From contig JAJQGJ010000014.1 of assembly GCA_021200565.1 (NCBI GenBank), positions 1 through 64,000 of the forward strand: 64,000 nt of DNA. The letters run 5' to 3'. Position 1 is the stretch's first letter. Each line of letters opens with the position of its first letter. The position numbers were made by a program, and so were the translations under genes. Positions 51,085-59,661 of the stretch are shown here, piece after piece. The stretch is from Oscillospiraceae bacterium (lineage in GTDB: Bacteria > Bacillota > Clostridia > Oscillospirales > Ruminococcaceae). Under the pieces are notes generated by a model. The model made no database searches, was not told where the DNA came from, and worked only from the letters and a program-made list of their open reading frames with translations.

Positions 51085-51507
51085 ATGGGATTTAAGGAAC
51101 GATTAAAAGAAAAGCGACTTGAAGCCGGTTTGACACAGGTGCAACTTGCGGAAATGGTTTCTGTAACTGCGAGAACAATTCAGAATTATGAGTTAGGAGC
51201 GAGAAAGCCCACTAAGCTTGAGATTGTAGAAAAAATAGCTGCTGCTCTGAATACAACAACAGATTACTTGCTCAGCAGTTCCGAGATGTATGTACTCGAA
51301 GCTCAGGAGCAAGGTGGTACAAAAGCAGCCAAAGATATTGATGCCCTTGTGAGTGAAGTGACTGGACTCTTTGCCGGTGGCGAATTGAGTGAAGACGCTC
51401 TTGAAGGTGCGATGAAAGCACTGAATGATGCTTACTGGATTGCAAAGGAAAAGAATAAGAAGTACACACCCAAAAAGTATAAGGAGAGTGGAGAAAAGAC
51501 AGAATGA
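51085..51507 (+). CDS. XRE-family repressor
   Basis: A 140-residue repressor. Residues 6-62 are a Cro/CI-type HTH (FKERLKEKRLEAGLTQVQLA then TARTIQNYELGARKPTKLEI); the rest is a helical tail. AAAGAGGTGCC precedes the start. With the adjacent ImmA-type gene it forms the ImmR/ImmA control pair of ICEBs1-like elements. Confidence 0.88.
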   Translation: MGFKERLKEKRLEAGLTQVQLAEMVSVTARTIQNYELGARKPTKLEIVEKIAAALNTTTDYLLSSSEMYVLEAQEQGGTKAAKDIDALVSEVTGLFAGGELSEDALEGAMKALNDAYWIAKEKNKKYTPKKYKESGEKTE

Positions 51508-51555
51508 AATTCTTCTACTACATGGTATTATTTTCTCAGAGACGGAGGTGGAACG

Positions 51556-52065
51556 ATGGACGCTGAATATCTTTCAAAGGTTGCCGACAACATTGTAAAG
51601 CGTTGTGGCACACGGGATCCTTTTCGCATTGCCGAGGAGTTGGGCATAGAGGTTCTTTTCTGTGAAAACCTAAGTCCTCTCAAAGGAATGTACAGAGTAA
51701 TCAAGCGCAATCGCTTTATTTTCATCAACAGCGATTTGAGTCCTGAGATGCAGAAGATTGTTTGCGCTCATGAAATCGGGCATGACCAGCTGCACAGGAA
51801 TCTGGCAAAGGACGGTGTCATCCGTGAGTTTATGCTGTACTATTTGGCAACAAAGCCGGAATATGAGGCAAACATCGTTGCCGCCGAGATTCTTCTGGAC
51901 ACGGATACTATTCTGGAATACATCCGTGAATACAAATATACCTCAGTGCAAATCGCACAGGCAATGAATACAGATATAAGCCTGGTTGCTTTGAAGGTTT
52001 CTCATCTGGCAGAGTCGGGCTACGACTTCAGCCGTGTTGAATACCAAAGAGATTTCTTGAAGTAG
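51556..52065 (+). CDS. ImmA-type anti-repressor metallopeptidase
   Basis: A 169-residue ImmA/IrrE peptidase: CAHEIGHDQLHRNL zinc motif near residue 74 and EYEANIVAAEILLD with the third ligand Glu. It starts after GACGGAGGTGGAACG, 48 bases downstream of the repressor. In ICEBs1 the ImmA homologue cleaves ImmR to start excision. Confidence 0.88.
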   Translation: MDAEYLSKVADNIVKRCGTRDPFRIAEELGIEVLFCENLSPLKGMYRVIKRNRFIFINSDLSPEMQKIVCAHEIGHDQLHRNLAKDGVIREFMLYYLATKPEYEANIVAAEILLDTDTILEYIREYKYTSVQIAQAMNTDISLVALKVSHLAESGYDFSRVEYQRDFLK

Positions 52066-52117
52066 TGAGGAGCTATCACGCAAAGGACCGCAACTCGCAG
52101 ATTGGAGGGCATAAGTC

Positions 52118-52693
52118 GTGAAGAATATCGAACACCGCTGCTCATATGTGAACATGAAAAATCCGATCTACATCAGCTATCACGATACAGAGTGGGGCGT
52201 GCCGGAGCATTCCGACCAGAAGCTCTACGAATTTCTTGTTCTTGAGTTCTTTCAAGCCGGTCTGTCGTGGGAATGTATCCTGAACAAGCGGGAGAATTTC
52301 CGCATTGCCTTTGACGGTTTCGACATCGACAAAATCTGCACTTACGATGAGGCAAAGTGTGCAGAGCTGATGAACAATCCCGGCATCATACGCAACCGGC
52401 GGAAGATTATGGCGGCAATCAACAACAGCAAAATCTTTAAAGAAATTCAGCGTGAATTCGGCTCTTTCGATGCGTATATCTGGGGCTTCACCGACGGCAA
52501 AACCATTGTGGAGGATTACCACCTCCGCACCACTTCTCCGCTCTCCGACACTATCTCAGATGATCTGAAAAAGCGTGGCATGACGTTTGTCGGTTCCACC
52601 ACCATTTATTCTTATCTGCAAGCCATTGGAATCCTGAATGCTCACGGTTCGGAATGTGATTTGTGTCCCGGCAAATTGGAGGTTAAGCAATGA
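52118..52693 (+). CDS. tag: DNA-3-methyladenine glycosylase I
   Basis: A 191-residue glycosylase that removes 3-methyladenine. RCSYVNMKNPIYISYHDTEWGVP opens with the zinc-snap Cys and His, EFFQAGLSWECILNKRENF and NPGIIRNRRKIMAAI are family motifs, and the C-terminal GSECDLCPGK completes the zinc site. Cargo gene of the element. GTG start at 52118. Confidence 0.92.
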   Translation: MKNIEHRCSYVNMKNPIYISYHDTEWGVPEHSDQKLYEFLVLEFFQAGLSWECILNKRENFRIAFDGFDIDKICTYDEAKCAELMNNPGIIRNRRKIMAAINNSKIFKEIQREFGSFDAYIWGFTDGKTIVEDYHLRTTSPLSDTISDDLKKRGMTFVGSTTIYSYLQAIGILNAHGSECDLCPGKLEVKQ

Positions 52694-52715
52694 AATATGA
52701 TTACAGCGATTTCAG

Positions 52716-52790
52716 ATGGATGAGATTATAGATATTGAGAGTGAACTCTTTACGGGGGATTTCTACGAGGGATACGATTTTGGAGAATAG
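52716..52790 (+). CDS. Possible 24-residue acidic remnant ORF
   Basis: MDEIIDIESELFTGDFYEGY... follows tag with no good ribosome binding site. It may be the remnant of an element gene. The rest of 52791-52908 shows no gene. Confidence 0.25.
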   Translation: MDEIIDIESELFTGDFYEGYDFGE

Positions 52791-52908
52791 CAAGCACAGC
52801 CGGTGTCCGTACACACGGCGATTTTCGATTAAGGAAACCCTCCCCTTAATCTTAAAATTTGCTTGTTGGGATTATCCCAAACCCTTTTTATTTTCGTGAA
52901 AGGATAGG

Positions 52909-53244
52909 ATGCTTATGGCGAACAGAACGAGACCAATACGCATAGAGTTCTGCGTATCAGAAAACGAACATCGCCTTATCAAATCGAAGATGGAGCAACT
53001 CGGCACAAAGAATATGGGAGCATATCTTCGCAAGATGGCGATTGACGGCTACATCATAAAAGTGGATTACACCGAACAGAAAAAGCTTGCAGCAGCGGTC
53101 AGCAATGCCGCTTCAAACATCAATCAGGTTTGCAAGCGCATCAACTCGACCGGGCATTTTTACGAAGACGATGTTACGGAACTGAAAGAGAGACAAAAGG
53201 AAATATGGCAGTTACTAAAATCAAACCAATCCAAGGAACTGTAG
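52909..53244 (+). CDS. MobC-like relaxosome protein
   Basis: A 111-residue protein: ribbon-helix-helix-like N-terminus (RIEFCVSENEHRLIKSKMEQ, NMGAYLRKMAIDGYI) and a C-terminal helix with NQVCKRINSTGHFYEDDVTELK, the MobC (PF05713) pattern. Its end overlaps the relaxase start by 40 bases. Confidence 0.85.
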   Translation: MLMANRTRPIRIEFCVSENEHRLIKSKMEQLGTKNMGAYLRKMAIDGYIIKVDYTEQKKLAAAVSNAASNINQVCKRINSTGHFYEDDVTELKERQKEIWQLLKSNQSKEL

Positions 53245-54572
53245 ACAAGGCGATTGCATACATAACTGACCCTGAGAAAACTGATGATACGGTTCTTGTA
53301 TCTTCGTTCGGTTGTGCAGCTGCGGATAGTGCTGCCAATGAATTTGAATGGACAAGAAATCTTGCCGAGCAACGTGGAGCGATACCTCCAAAAGTAATTG
53401 CGAGGCATCTCATTCAGTCATTTGATGTGGGAGAGGTTTCGCCGGAGGTTGCACATGAAATCGGCAAGCAATTTGCGGATGAATTGCTGAAAGGAAAGCA
53501 TGAATATGTAATTGCCACTCACATAGACAAAGGTCATTGCCATAATCATATTATCTTCAATGCCGTCAACTTTGTGGATTATCATTGCTACAGAAGCAAC
53601 AAGCGAACATACCAAGAGTTGAGGCAACTGAGTGATGATATTTGCAAGGAGCATGGGCTGTCCGTTATTCCTCCGTCACAAAGCAAAGGCATGGAATACA
53701 AGGAATATTCCGAAGCAAAGAAAGGCACGAGCTGGAAGCAAAAGCTCAAGCAGACGATTGACCGGCTGGTCATCACTGCGAAAGATTATGATGAGTTTTT
53801 GAAGCTCATGCAGGAAGCAGGATATGAAGCTAAACCCGGCAAATACATTTCATTCCGAGCTGAGGGGCAAGAGCGTTTTACCCGTGCAAAAACCATCGGC
53901 GAGAATTACACCGAGGAGCGCATCAAGGAACGCATTCAAGGACGTAATCCCAAAAAGCAAAGACAACTCACGGAACGCAAAGGCATCTCTCTTATTATCG
54001 ACATTGAGAACAGCATCAAGGCTCAGGAGAGCAAGGGCTATGAACACTGGGCGAAGATAAATAATCTCAAGGAGGCTGCCAAAACTCTCAACTATCTCGC
54101 AGAGAATAATCTTCTTCAGTATTCCGCCCTTGAAGCTAAGGCGGATGACATCCATGGTTCTTATGACCGCACTGGTGAGGAGTTGAAAAGAGTTGAAGCG
54201 AGGCTCCGTGAAGTTCAACCACTCATCAAGAATATCGGAAATTACAGGCAGCTTAAGCCGATCTATGATGACTATCAGAAAGCAAAAAACAAGCCCGACT
54301 TCCGGGTAAAGCATGAAGCCGAGCTTGTCATTTTTGAAGCGGCAAAAAGTTCGCTCCTCGCCACTCAAGGGAGCGAAAAGCTTCCAAGCCTGAAAGCTCT
54401 CCACGCTGAAAAGAAGCAGCTTCTTGAAGAACAGCAGAGGCTCTACGACGAAAGAGCCAAGCTTAAAATGCAGGTCAAGGAGATTGATACTATCAAGGCA
54501 AATGTTGATAGCTATCTAAATCCGAACGCTTCACAGGAGAGGGAGAGTGAGAGGAGCAGCGAGTTGGAATAA
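53205..54572 (+). CDS. Relaxase (MobA/VirD2-like)
   Basis: A 455-residue relaxase. Start MAVTKIKPIQGTVDKAIAYI, typical of the family, inside mobC; the longer frame is mobC shadow. HIDKGHCHNHIIFNAVN near residue 110 is the metal-binding His cluster of motif III; the N-terminal third carries the nicking domain and the C-terminal part is a long coiled coil (LREVQPLIKNIGNYRQLKPI...). A terminator follows. Confidence 0.9.
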   Translation: MAVTKIKPIQGTVDKAIAYITDPEKTDDTVLVSSFGCAAADSAANEFEWTRNLAEQRGAIPPKVIARHLIQSFDVGEVSPEVAHEIGKQFADELLKGKHEYVIATHIDKGHCHNHIIFNAVNFVDYHCYRSNKRTYQELRQLSDDICKEHGLSVIPPSQSKGMEYKEYSEAKKGTSWKQKLKQTIDRLVITAKDYDEFLKLMQEAGYEAKPGKYISFRAEGQERFTRAKTIGENYTEERIKERIQGRNPKKQRQLTERKGISLIIDIENSIKAQESKGYEHWAKINNLKEAAKTLNYLAENNLLQYSALEAKADDIHGSYDRTGEELKRVEARLREVQPLIKNIGNYRQLKPIYDDYQKAKNKPDFRVKHEAELVIFEAAKSSLLATQGSEKLPSLKALHAEKKQLLEEQQRLYDERAKLKMQVKEIDTIKANVDSYLNPNASQERESERSSELE

Positions 54573-54581
54573 TATTGCGAT

Positions 54582-54615
54582 GGAAAGCACTGACCAAAAG
54601 AAATGGTCAGTGCTT
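54582..54615 (+). terminator. Terminator of the mob operon
   Basis: AAAGCACTGACCA and TGGTCAGTGCTTT arms with TTTTT. Confidence 0.85.
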
Positions 54616-54804
54616 TTTCAGAATATCAAAGGCTTGATTTGCTATGAGCATTATTGTATAATATTTGATGGGTACAAATTTGGTGGATAAAATCAATATG
54701 GTTCGACAATTAAGTCTACTATTTTATTTATTATAAGGCTTTTATGGGGCGTGCGGCGGAAATATGTCAAAGAAAGCCAACTGCAACCACTTCTTTTTGT
54801 CATT

Positions 54805-54870
54805 CTACTGTAGTATTTCTTCTCTTAACATCTTATATTCTTCTAAAATGTAATCCAACTTCTGTTCCAT
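54805..54870 (-). CDS. Possible 21-residue coiled-coil mini-ORF
   Basis: MEQKLDYILEEYKMLREEIL.. on the minus strand behind GGAAGTAAGGAAAA, 41 bases downstream of the BtrH-like gene. It is amphipathic and could be a remnant or a real small protein of the cargo operon. Otherwise 54616-54910 is AT-rich without genes. Confidence 0.35.
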   Translation of the reverse strand: MEQKLDYILEEYKMLREEILQ

Positions 54871-54910
54871 TTTTCCTTACTTCCTAACTCAAGACCACAT
54901 TTCTACTTGT

Positions 54911-56485
54911 TTAAGTCTGCAGCCCATCTATGATTGTTCTGCACAATTTCAGATCTTTCACTTTTATATTTGTGATTAACTCTCTTATTCTTTGTGCGGT
55001 ATTATTAGTTTGACACATACTATACTTTATCACCAGTGAAAGTAAGACATCGGTCATGCGCATCAATTCGGTACTCAAAACCAGTATATGTTCATCATCG
55101 TCAACGAGTAAACTACGTTCACATAGGAACTTAACCCTCTCATTCATTATCCTCTTGTGTTCTACTAAAAAATATGCCATTCGCACATCATGAAGAAAAT
55201 ACGCAAAGTTATTATCGCTTTCAGTAATGGTATCATACACAGAGATGCCAAAAGTACATGAGTCTCTCTTTACGCATATGCCGCGATAACGTTCTGAACT
55301 ATCCGTACCACTGATATAGTCTTCTAAAAGGTTCTTAATCAATGAAACGTCAAGCTTAACAGGGAAGTATCCCATATCAAATTTCCTCAGAATAACATCT
55401 GATTTTATATTGTCATTAGCTTTTTGTATGTTCCCAATACTTTCACATGAAATATCCAGCTTGGAAAGATGGTTATAACCTATTAGATTTACTGTATTAC
55501 TTTCATCGTTATAACCATATATCATGTTGTAATGATAAAAATCACGCTTGCTATATGCTGACCTATTATTTATAAATCTCTCGTTAAGTGATAAATCCAT
55601 ATAGAATCCTAAGTCAACACACTTATGAAGTAAATCTTCAAATCTTATGTCTAAAGAAGATAGTAAACTATTAGGGATACGGTGTTCTTCTATAAACGGA
55701 TTATCTCTAGAAAAGCCTAACATATCTACTGGATAAAAATAATCTATAGGAACTACACTCCGAGAAAAGGAACTATTACAGTAGATTTGCAGATGGTTAG
55801 AATACAACCAGTTGCAATAGAAGAACTCATCAAAATCTAAATGTATTCCTACAATACAATTCTCCCCAATATCTACGTAACTACAGTCATTCAACTGCCA
55901 ATGCTCTCCATCAAATGAGGAATATGAATAAACCTTAGATTTTCTCTTACTAAGCCTCAACCAATATTTTTCATCGTCTTGACTGACAATTTGAACAAGA
56001 CTAAGATAATTGGAGCCATTGCGTTTAAAAAGCCCTGCTTTTTTGTGATTTCCAAATTTGTAAGGCGACAATTCCTTGTGTTTTGCTTCCGATGACATTT
56101 CACTTATGGAAGACGCCGCAAAAACAGAAACATATGCCCATGGCGAAGTATAGCGTTGCTCCTTAACACAAAATGAAATGTCAACATCACTATCAACATT
56201 AGTATATAAATTACCTTTGAGAATTGATGCTTCGTTCGATGCAATAAAACACAGCTCATTGTTGCTAAAGGAATAAGATAACCCTTTTCTCTCGCTATCA
56301 AAGCGAAATGCACTGTCGTCAGATATTATTCTTCCGTTTATTCTAACATCATCAATTCTTGCTACAGTTTTATTGACATATTTATCAGCAGTAGCGATTG
56401 AGCAATTGTAAGACTCGTATCCGTAGCAAGATAAAATGGGTTTCTTGTTAATCGGCAACTCTATATTTGACGTATATTTTTCCAT
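54911..56485 (-). CDS. Composite BtrH-like (papain-like fold) protein with lectin-like insertion
   Basis: A 524-residue protein, start MEKYTSNIELPINKKP after AAGGAGAGAC. The N-terminus (LPINKKPILSCYGYESYNCS) and the C-terminal half (NNRSAYSKRDFYHYNMIYGY, DISCESIGNIQKA, VRMAYFLVEHKRIMNERVKF) look to me like proteins with a butirosin BtrH N-terminal-type fold, with Cys, His and Asn/Asp in the expected order. Between them a beta-rich insert (about 45-260) has YSYSSFDGEHW as in DUF1349/LamG domains. It would be a transferase or protease acting on the neighbour peptide. The family call is from memory and tentative. Confidence 0.5.
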   Translation of the reverse strand: MEKYTSNIELPINKKPILSCYGYESYNCSIATADKYVNKTVARIDDVRINGRIISDDSAFRFDSERKGLSYSFSNNELCFIASNEASILKGNLYTNVDSDVDISFCVKEQRYTSPWAYVSVFAASSISEMSSEAKHKELSPYKFGNHKKAGLFKRNGSNYLSLVQIVSQDDEKYWLRLSKRKSKVYSYSSFDGEHWQLNDCSYVDIGENCIVGIHLDFDEFFYCNWLYSNHLQIYCNSSFSRSVVPIDYFYPVDMLGFSRDNPFIEEHRIPNSLLSSLDIRFEDLLHKCVDLGFYMDLSLNERFINNRSAYSKRDFYHYNMIYGYNDESNTVNLIGYNHLSKLDISCESIGNIQKANDNIKSDVILRKFDMGYFPVKLDVSLIKNLLEDYISGTDSSERYRGICVKRDSCTFGISVYDTITESDNNFAYFLHDVRMAYFLVEHKRIMNERVKFLCERSLLVDDDEHILVLSTELMRMTDVLLSLVIKYSMCQTNNTAQRIRELITNIKVKDLKLCRTIIDGLQT

Positions 56486-56500
56486 GTCTCTCCTTGTCAC

Positions 56501-57646
56501 TCAGTCTGAGATAGCATAAAGTACCGTTTCTGTTACCCAATATGAGTGATGAGCAATTTTGAACCTATATGAACTATTTATGCTGTGCAATAGTATGGGA
56601 ATATTCCAAAGGTCAGCAAGATGGTGATACAGACACACGGCAAGTTTAGGCTTGTATTTGGATAGAGTATCTCTTAATCCCTCTACAGCCTGCACTTCAG
56701 CTCCCTCAATATCCATTTTAATGAATGTTGGGGCTATCTTCAAATCATCACCACGAAAGCAATAAACATCATAACATTCATCTACAACGTCATATGTATC
56801 CCAAGGAAGAACTCCGTAAACATGGGAAGATCCATACTCAGCAAATCGGAATGATATATTTCCAGTTTTATCAAAAAGGCCAGCATTAAAATACGTTATC
56901 TGCTCAGCATCGGAAGTATTTTTGACAAGCTTCCCAAAGCAACTTGTCTCAGGCTCAAACGCATATATATGCTTATAATTTTTGCAATGCTTCGTAAATT
57001 CACCTATTGTAGCTCCATCGTATGCACCAACGTCTAAGTATATCTCGTTTTCAAGATTACCGATCAACTTTTCGTTAAAATATTGTTCTTCGCAAAATAC
57101 ATCAAAATAGAAACTGCAATTCGTGATTTTCTTGGCAAGAAGTCGAAGGAAAATATACCTTTCCCTTTCATCGCTCATTAGCTCGTAGGCTGTTTGACAC
57201 CTATCAATATTAGATTCTATAATTTTGCAATCATCGTCATTCCTGCGTACATTTCGGTTAATCACGTTTAGGTAGTACTCAATTTGGGGAAAGCAAATAA
57301 TATTTTTACACGGAATCAAATTCCATTCTAAGCACCAGAAGTCGGATTGCCAGCCATCCTTATCCGACAATATGTAAACATAATTCTCCCTATCCTTAAT
57401 CTTAAGTAAGTCCGCAAACGATTTTACGGGTACTCCACTGCAATTCGTATCATCACCGTAATCATCACAGTGCCTGTAAACAATATCCGACTTTATTCCA
57501 AGCTTCTCGTTAAGCTCACATAAAAATCGCTCAGTTTCTAGTTCTGAATATGGATAGATGCATACCTTTAAGCTGAGTAAACTTTTCATATACTCCACAA
57601 TGTCACAGTGCATCCTTTCTATCTCGCTTTCAATCAGTTCAAGCAT
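56501..57646 (-). CDS. FkbM-family SAM-dependent methyltransferase
   Basis: A 381-residue protein. Residues 200-370 form the FkbM methyltransferase: IYLDVGAYDGATIGEFTKHC (SAM loop), HIYAFEPETSCFGKLVKN and TFIKMDIEGAEVQAVEG, then KPKLAVCLYHHLADLW. The first 190 residues are not recognised and may bind the substrate. It starts 100 bases after the ABC gene and ends next to the BtrH-like gene, so all are on one transcript. FkbM enzymes usually methylate hydroxyl groups; here the peptide is a plausible substrate. Confidence 0.82.
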   Translation of the reverse strand: MLELIESEIERMHCDIVEYMKSLLSLKVCIYPYSELETERFLCELNEKLGIKSDIVYRHCDDYGDDTNCSGVPVKSFADLLKIKDRENYVYILSDKDGWQSDFWCLEWNLIPCKNIICFPQIEYYLNVINRNVRRNDDDCKIIESNIDRCQTAYELMSDERERYIFLRLLAKKITNCSFYFDVFCEEQYFNEKLIGNLENEIYLDVGAYDGATIGEFTKHCKNYKHIYAFEPETSCFGKLVKNTSDAEQITYFNAGLFDKTGNISFRFAEYGSSHVYGVLPWDTYDVVDECYDVYCFRGDDLKIAPTFIKMDIEGAEVQAVEGLRDTLSKYKPKLAVCLYHHLADLWNIPILLHSINSSYRFKIAHHSYWVTETVLYAISD

Positions 57647-57671
57647 TTCTCATTCATTCCTTTACAATTGT

Positions 57672-57717
57672 TTATTTTTTATGCCAAGCGCAAAAGCTAA
57701 AGTCTTGCCTTTGCGCT
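57672..57717 (-). terminator. Hairpin between ABC and methyltransferase genes
   Basis: AAGCGCAAA and TTTGCGCTT arms followed by GGCATAAAAAATAAAC. No U tract, so it may be a processing or attenuation site that lowers expression of the downstream genes. A 24-codon frame (57662-57736) overlaps it and is not considered coding. Confidence 0.5.
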
Positions 57718-57747
57718 TAGTATAGACAATACTCATAGTTCCGACCT

Positions 57748-59556
57748 TTACGATTCCTCATTCGCCTTGACATAGAACTCCGACTGCTTATCGAACATTT
57801 CAGTGTAAAGACCGCCCTGAGCGTAAAGCTCCTTATGTGTGCCATAGCCGACCATATGTCCATCTTGGAACACTGCAACCCTGTCGGCGAGCTGAACTGC
57901 AGAAAGGCGGTGGGTTATAAGGACGGCACACTTGTCCTGAATCATTGAGTTGAACTGTGAGTAGATTTCGTACTCGGCGTTTGGATCAAGTGCGGCAGTA
58001 GGTTCATCCAAGAGATAGATTTCGCCTCCGTGATACTGTGCTCTTGCGATTGCAATACGCTGTCCTTCCCCTCCCGATGGCTTGAAGCCTTCTTCGTCAA
58101 CAAGTTTTCCGACATATGTGTCATAACCCTTCGGCAACTTCTCCACCAACTTTGAAAGACCACACCGCTTGCAGACCTCGTCAAGACGTTCACCGTCGCA
58201 CGGCTCGCCGGTAAGTGTAATATTCTTCTCCAGTGGCAACTCATACTCAACGTAATCCTGAAATACAGGTGCGAACAGCCGCTGATACTTTTCGTAGTCA
58301 TACTCGTTTATGTTTTTGCCGTTAAGCAAAATCTCTCCCTCGGTCGGCGTATAAAGCCTTGTGAGAAGCTTTATGAATGTTGATTTTCCAGCACCGTTTT
58401 CTCCGACAACGCAGAGATGCTCTGAGCCTTTGAGTGTGAGATTCAGATTTTTCAAAGCATATACTTCACTGCCGGGATATTTGAATGAAACATTCTTAAA
58501 TTCGATTGTAGAGTCCTTGTCATAGACAGGTGTTTCAGTTCCGCAACCATATCCCTTTCTTGGAAGCGACATGAATTCGAGATACTCCTGAATATTGAGG
58601 CTTTTAGCCGAAAGCGACAGATATGTATTGAATACATTAGACAAAGCCGATGAGAACTGGCTGACAGCCGAAAGATATATTGTCATGCTGCCTATTGCAA
58701 GTGAATAGTATATGACTCTGATAATGAGATAAGCGTATAAAACTACTTGTTGTACAAGTGAGGTGATGGTAGAGACAATACCACCAATTGACCATGAACG
58801 CTTACCCTGGATGATGATATTGGCAAACTTATACTTGTTTTCTCTGAAAAGGCTTATGAGATATTCTCCTGCTGAGAAAAGCCTGTTTTCTTTGCCATAT
58901 GCCTGCTCGTACATCATGTAGGTTAATCCCCAGTCACGGTTTGAATAAACTGCATTTTTCTTGTTCAGCTCAAATTGCTTCGCATTAAGCTTCTTCGTAA
59001 CTGCCGAGTTGATAAGCACCATAGTCAATATCAAAATCACTATCAATGGGTGTAGTGTTGCAATGATAGATGAAATTGCAATGAGAGTGAACACAGCAGT
59101 AACTGCTTGGAATATGAGATCAGTGTAATTCATAATATCACTTAACGTGTCACTGGCACGATTTTTCATAACAATTATATTGGGATTCTCAAAATTCTCA
59201 TAATCCATCGTCATCAGATGGCGATAAAAATCCGACTCAAAGCTGATGTCCAAGTCCCATCTGATTTTGTTGAGCCAATAATCGCCCCATGAATTTACAA
59301 CATAAGCAATTAACGAATTTAAAACCAAGAGACCGACGTACAGAACCACCATACCGATGCTGTCACCATCGACAAGTGCATTGATAATCCATCCGGGGAG
59401 TACCGTGTACATAACTGTTATCAATGCCTGTAGCACTGATATTAAGCCTTTGAGGAAAAGATATAGCTTTCCTTTAGGCGTTCCCACAACGAAGGACAGC
59501 ACAAACTTTGTACACTTCCATGTGTTCTTTACTTTTTGATTGTCGGGCTTTTTCAT
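57748..59556 (-). CDS. ABC exporter (membrane and ATPase domains fused)
   Basis: A 602-residue half-transporter. Six membrane helices in residues 20-320, ATPase domain with Walker A GENGAGKSTFIKLL near 385, signature PSGGEGQRIAIARA near 495, Walker B IYLLDEPTAALD and ITHRLSAVQLADRV. It lacks the N-terminal C39 peptidase domain of bacteriocin exporters. Start MKKPDNQKVKNTWK follows AAAGGAGGAGCAGT, 105 bases after the peptide gene. It probably exports the peptide as a homodimer. Confidence 0.88.
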   Translation of the reverse strand: MKKPDNQKVKNTWKCTKFVLSFVVGTPKGKLYLFLKGLISVLQALITVMYTVLPGWIINALVDGDSIGMVVLYVGLLVLNSLIAYVVNSWGDYWLNKIRWDLDISFESDFYRHLMTMDYENFENPNIIVMKNRASDTLSDIMNYTDLIFQAVTAVFTLIAISSIIATLHPLIVILILTMVLINSAVTKKLNAKQFELNKKNAVYSNRDWGLTYMMYEQAYGKENRLFSAGEYLISLFRENKYKFANIIIQGKRSWSIGGIVSTITSLVQQVVLYAYLIIRVIYYSLAIGSMTIYLSAVSQFSSALSNVFNTYLSLSAKSLNIQEYLEFMSLPRKGYGCGTETPVYDKDSTIEFKNVSFKYPGSEVYALKNLNLTLKGSEHLCVVGENGAGKSTFIKLLTRLYTPTEGEILLNGKNINEYDYEKYQRLFAPVFQDYVEYELPLEKNITLTGEPCDGERLDEVCKRCGLSKLVEKLPKGYDTYVGKLVDEEGFKPSGGEGQRIAIARAQYHGGEIYLLDEPTAALDPNAEYEIYSQFNSMIQDKCAVLITHRLSAVQLADRVAVFQDGHMVGYGTHKELYAQGGLYTEMFDKQSEFYVKANEES

Positions 59557-59661
59557 ACTGCTCCTCCTTTTGGGACATAAAATGCATCATAAAATCCATT
59601 TGTTGTGGTAATGCCATAAAGCAAAAGTGATAGTTGCAAAATCACATTGTACTACAACATA

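Noticed and set aside
57662-57736. 24-residue basic peptide between the ABC and FkbM genes as a second precursor
   Set aside because: No cysteine, weak ribosome site and full overlap with a long hairpin; more likely an RNA structure.
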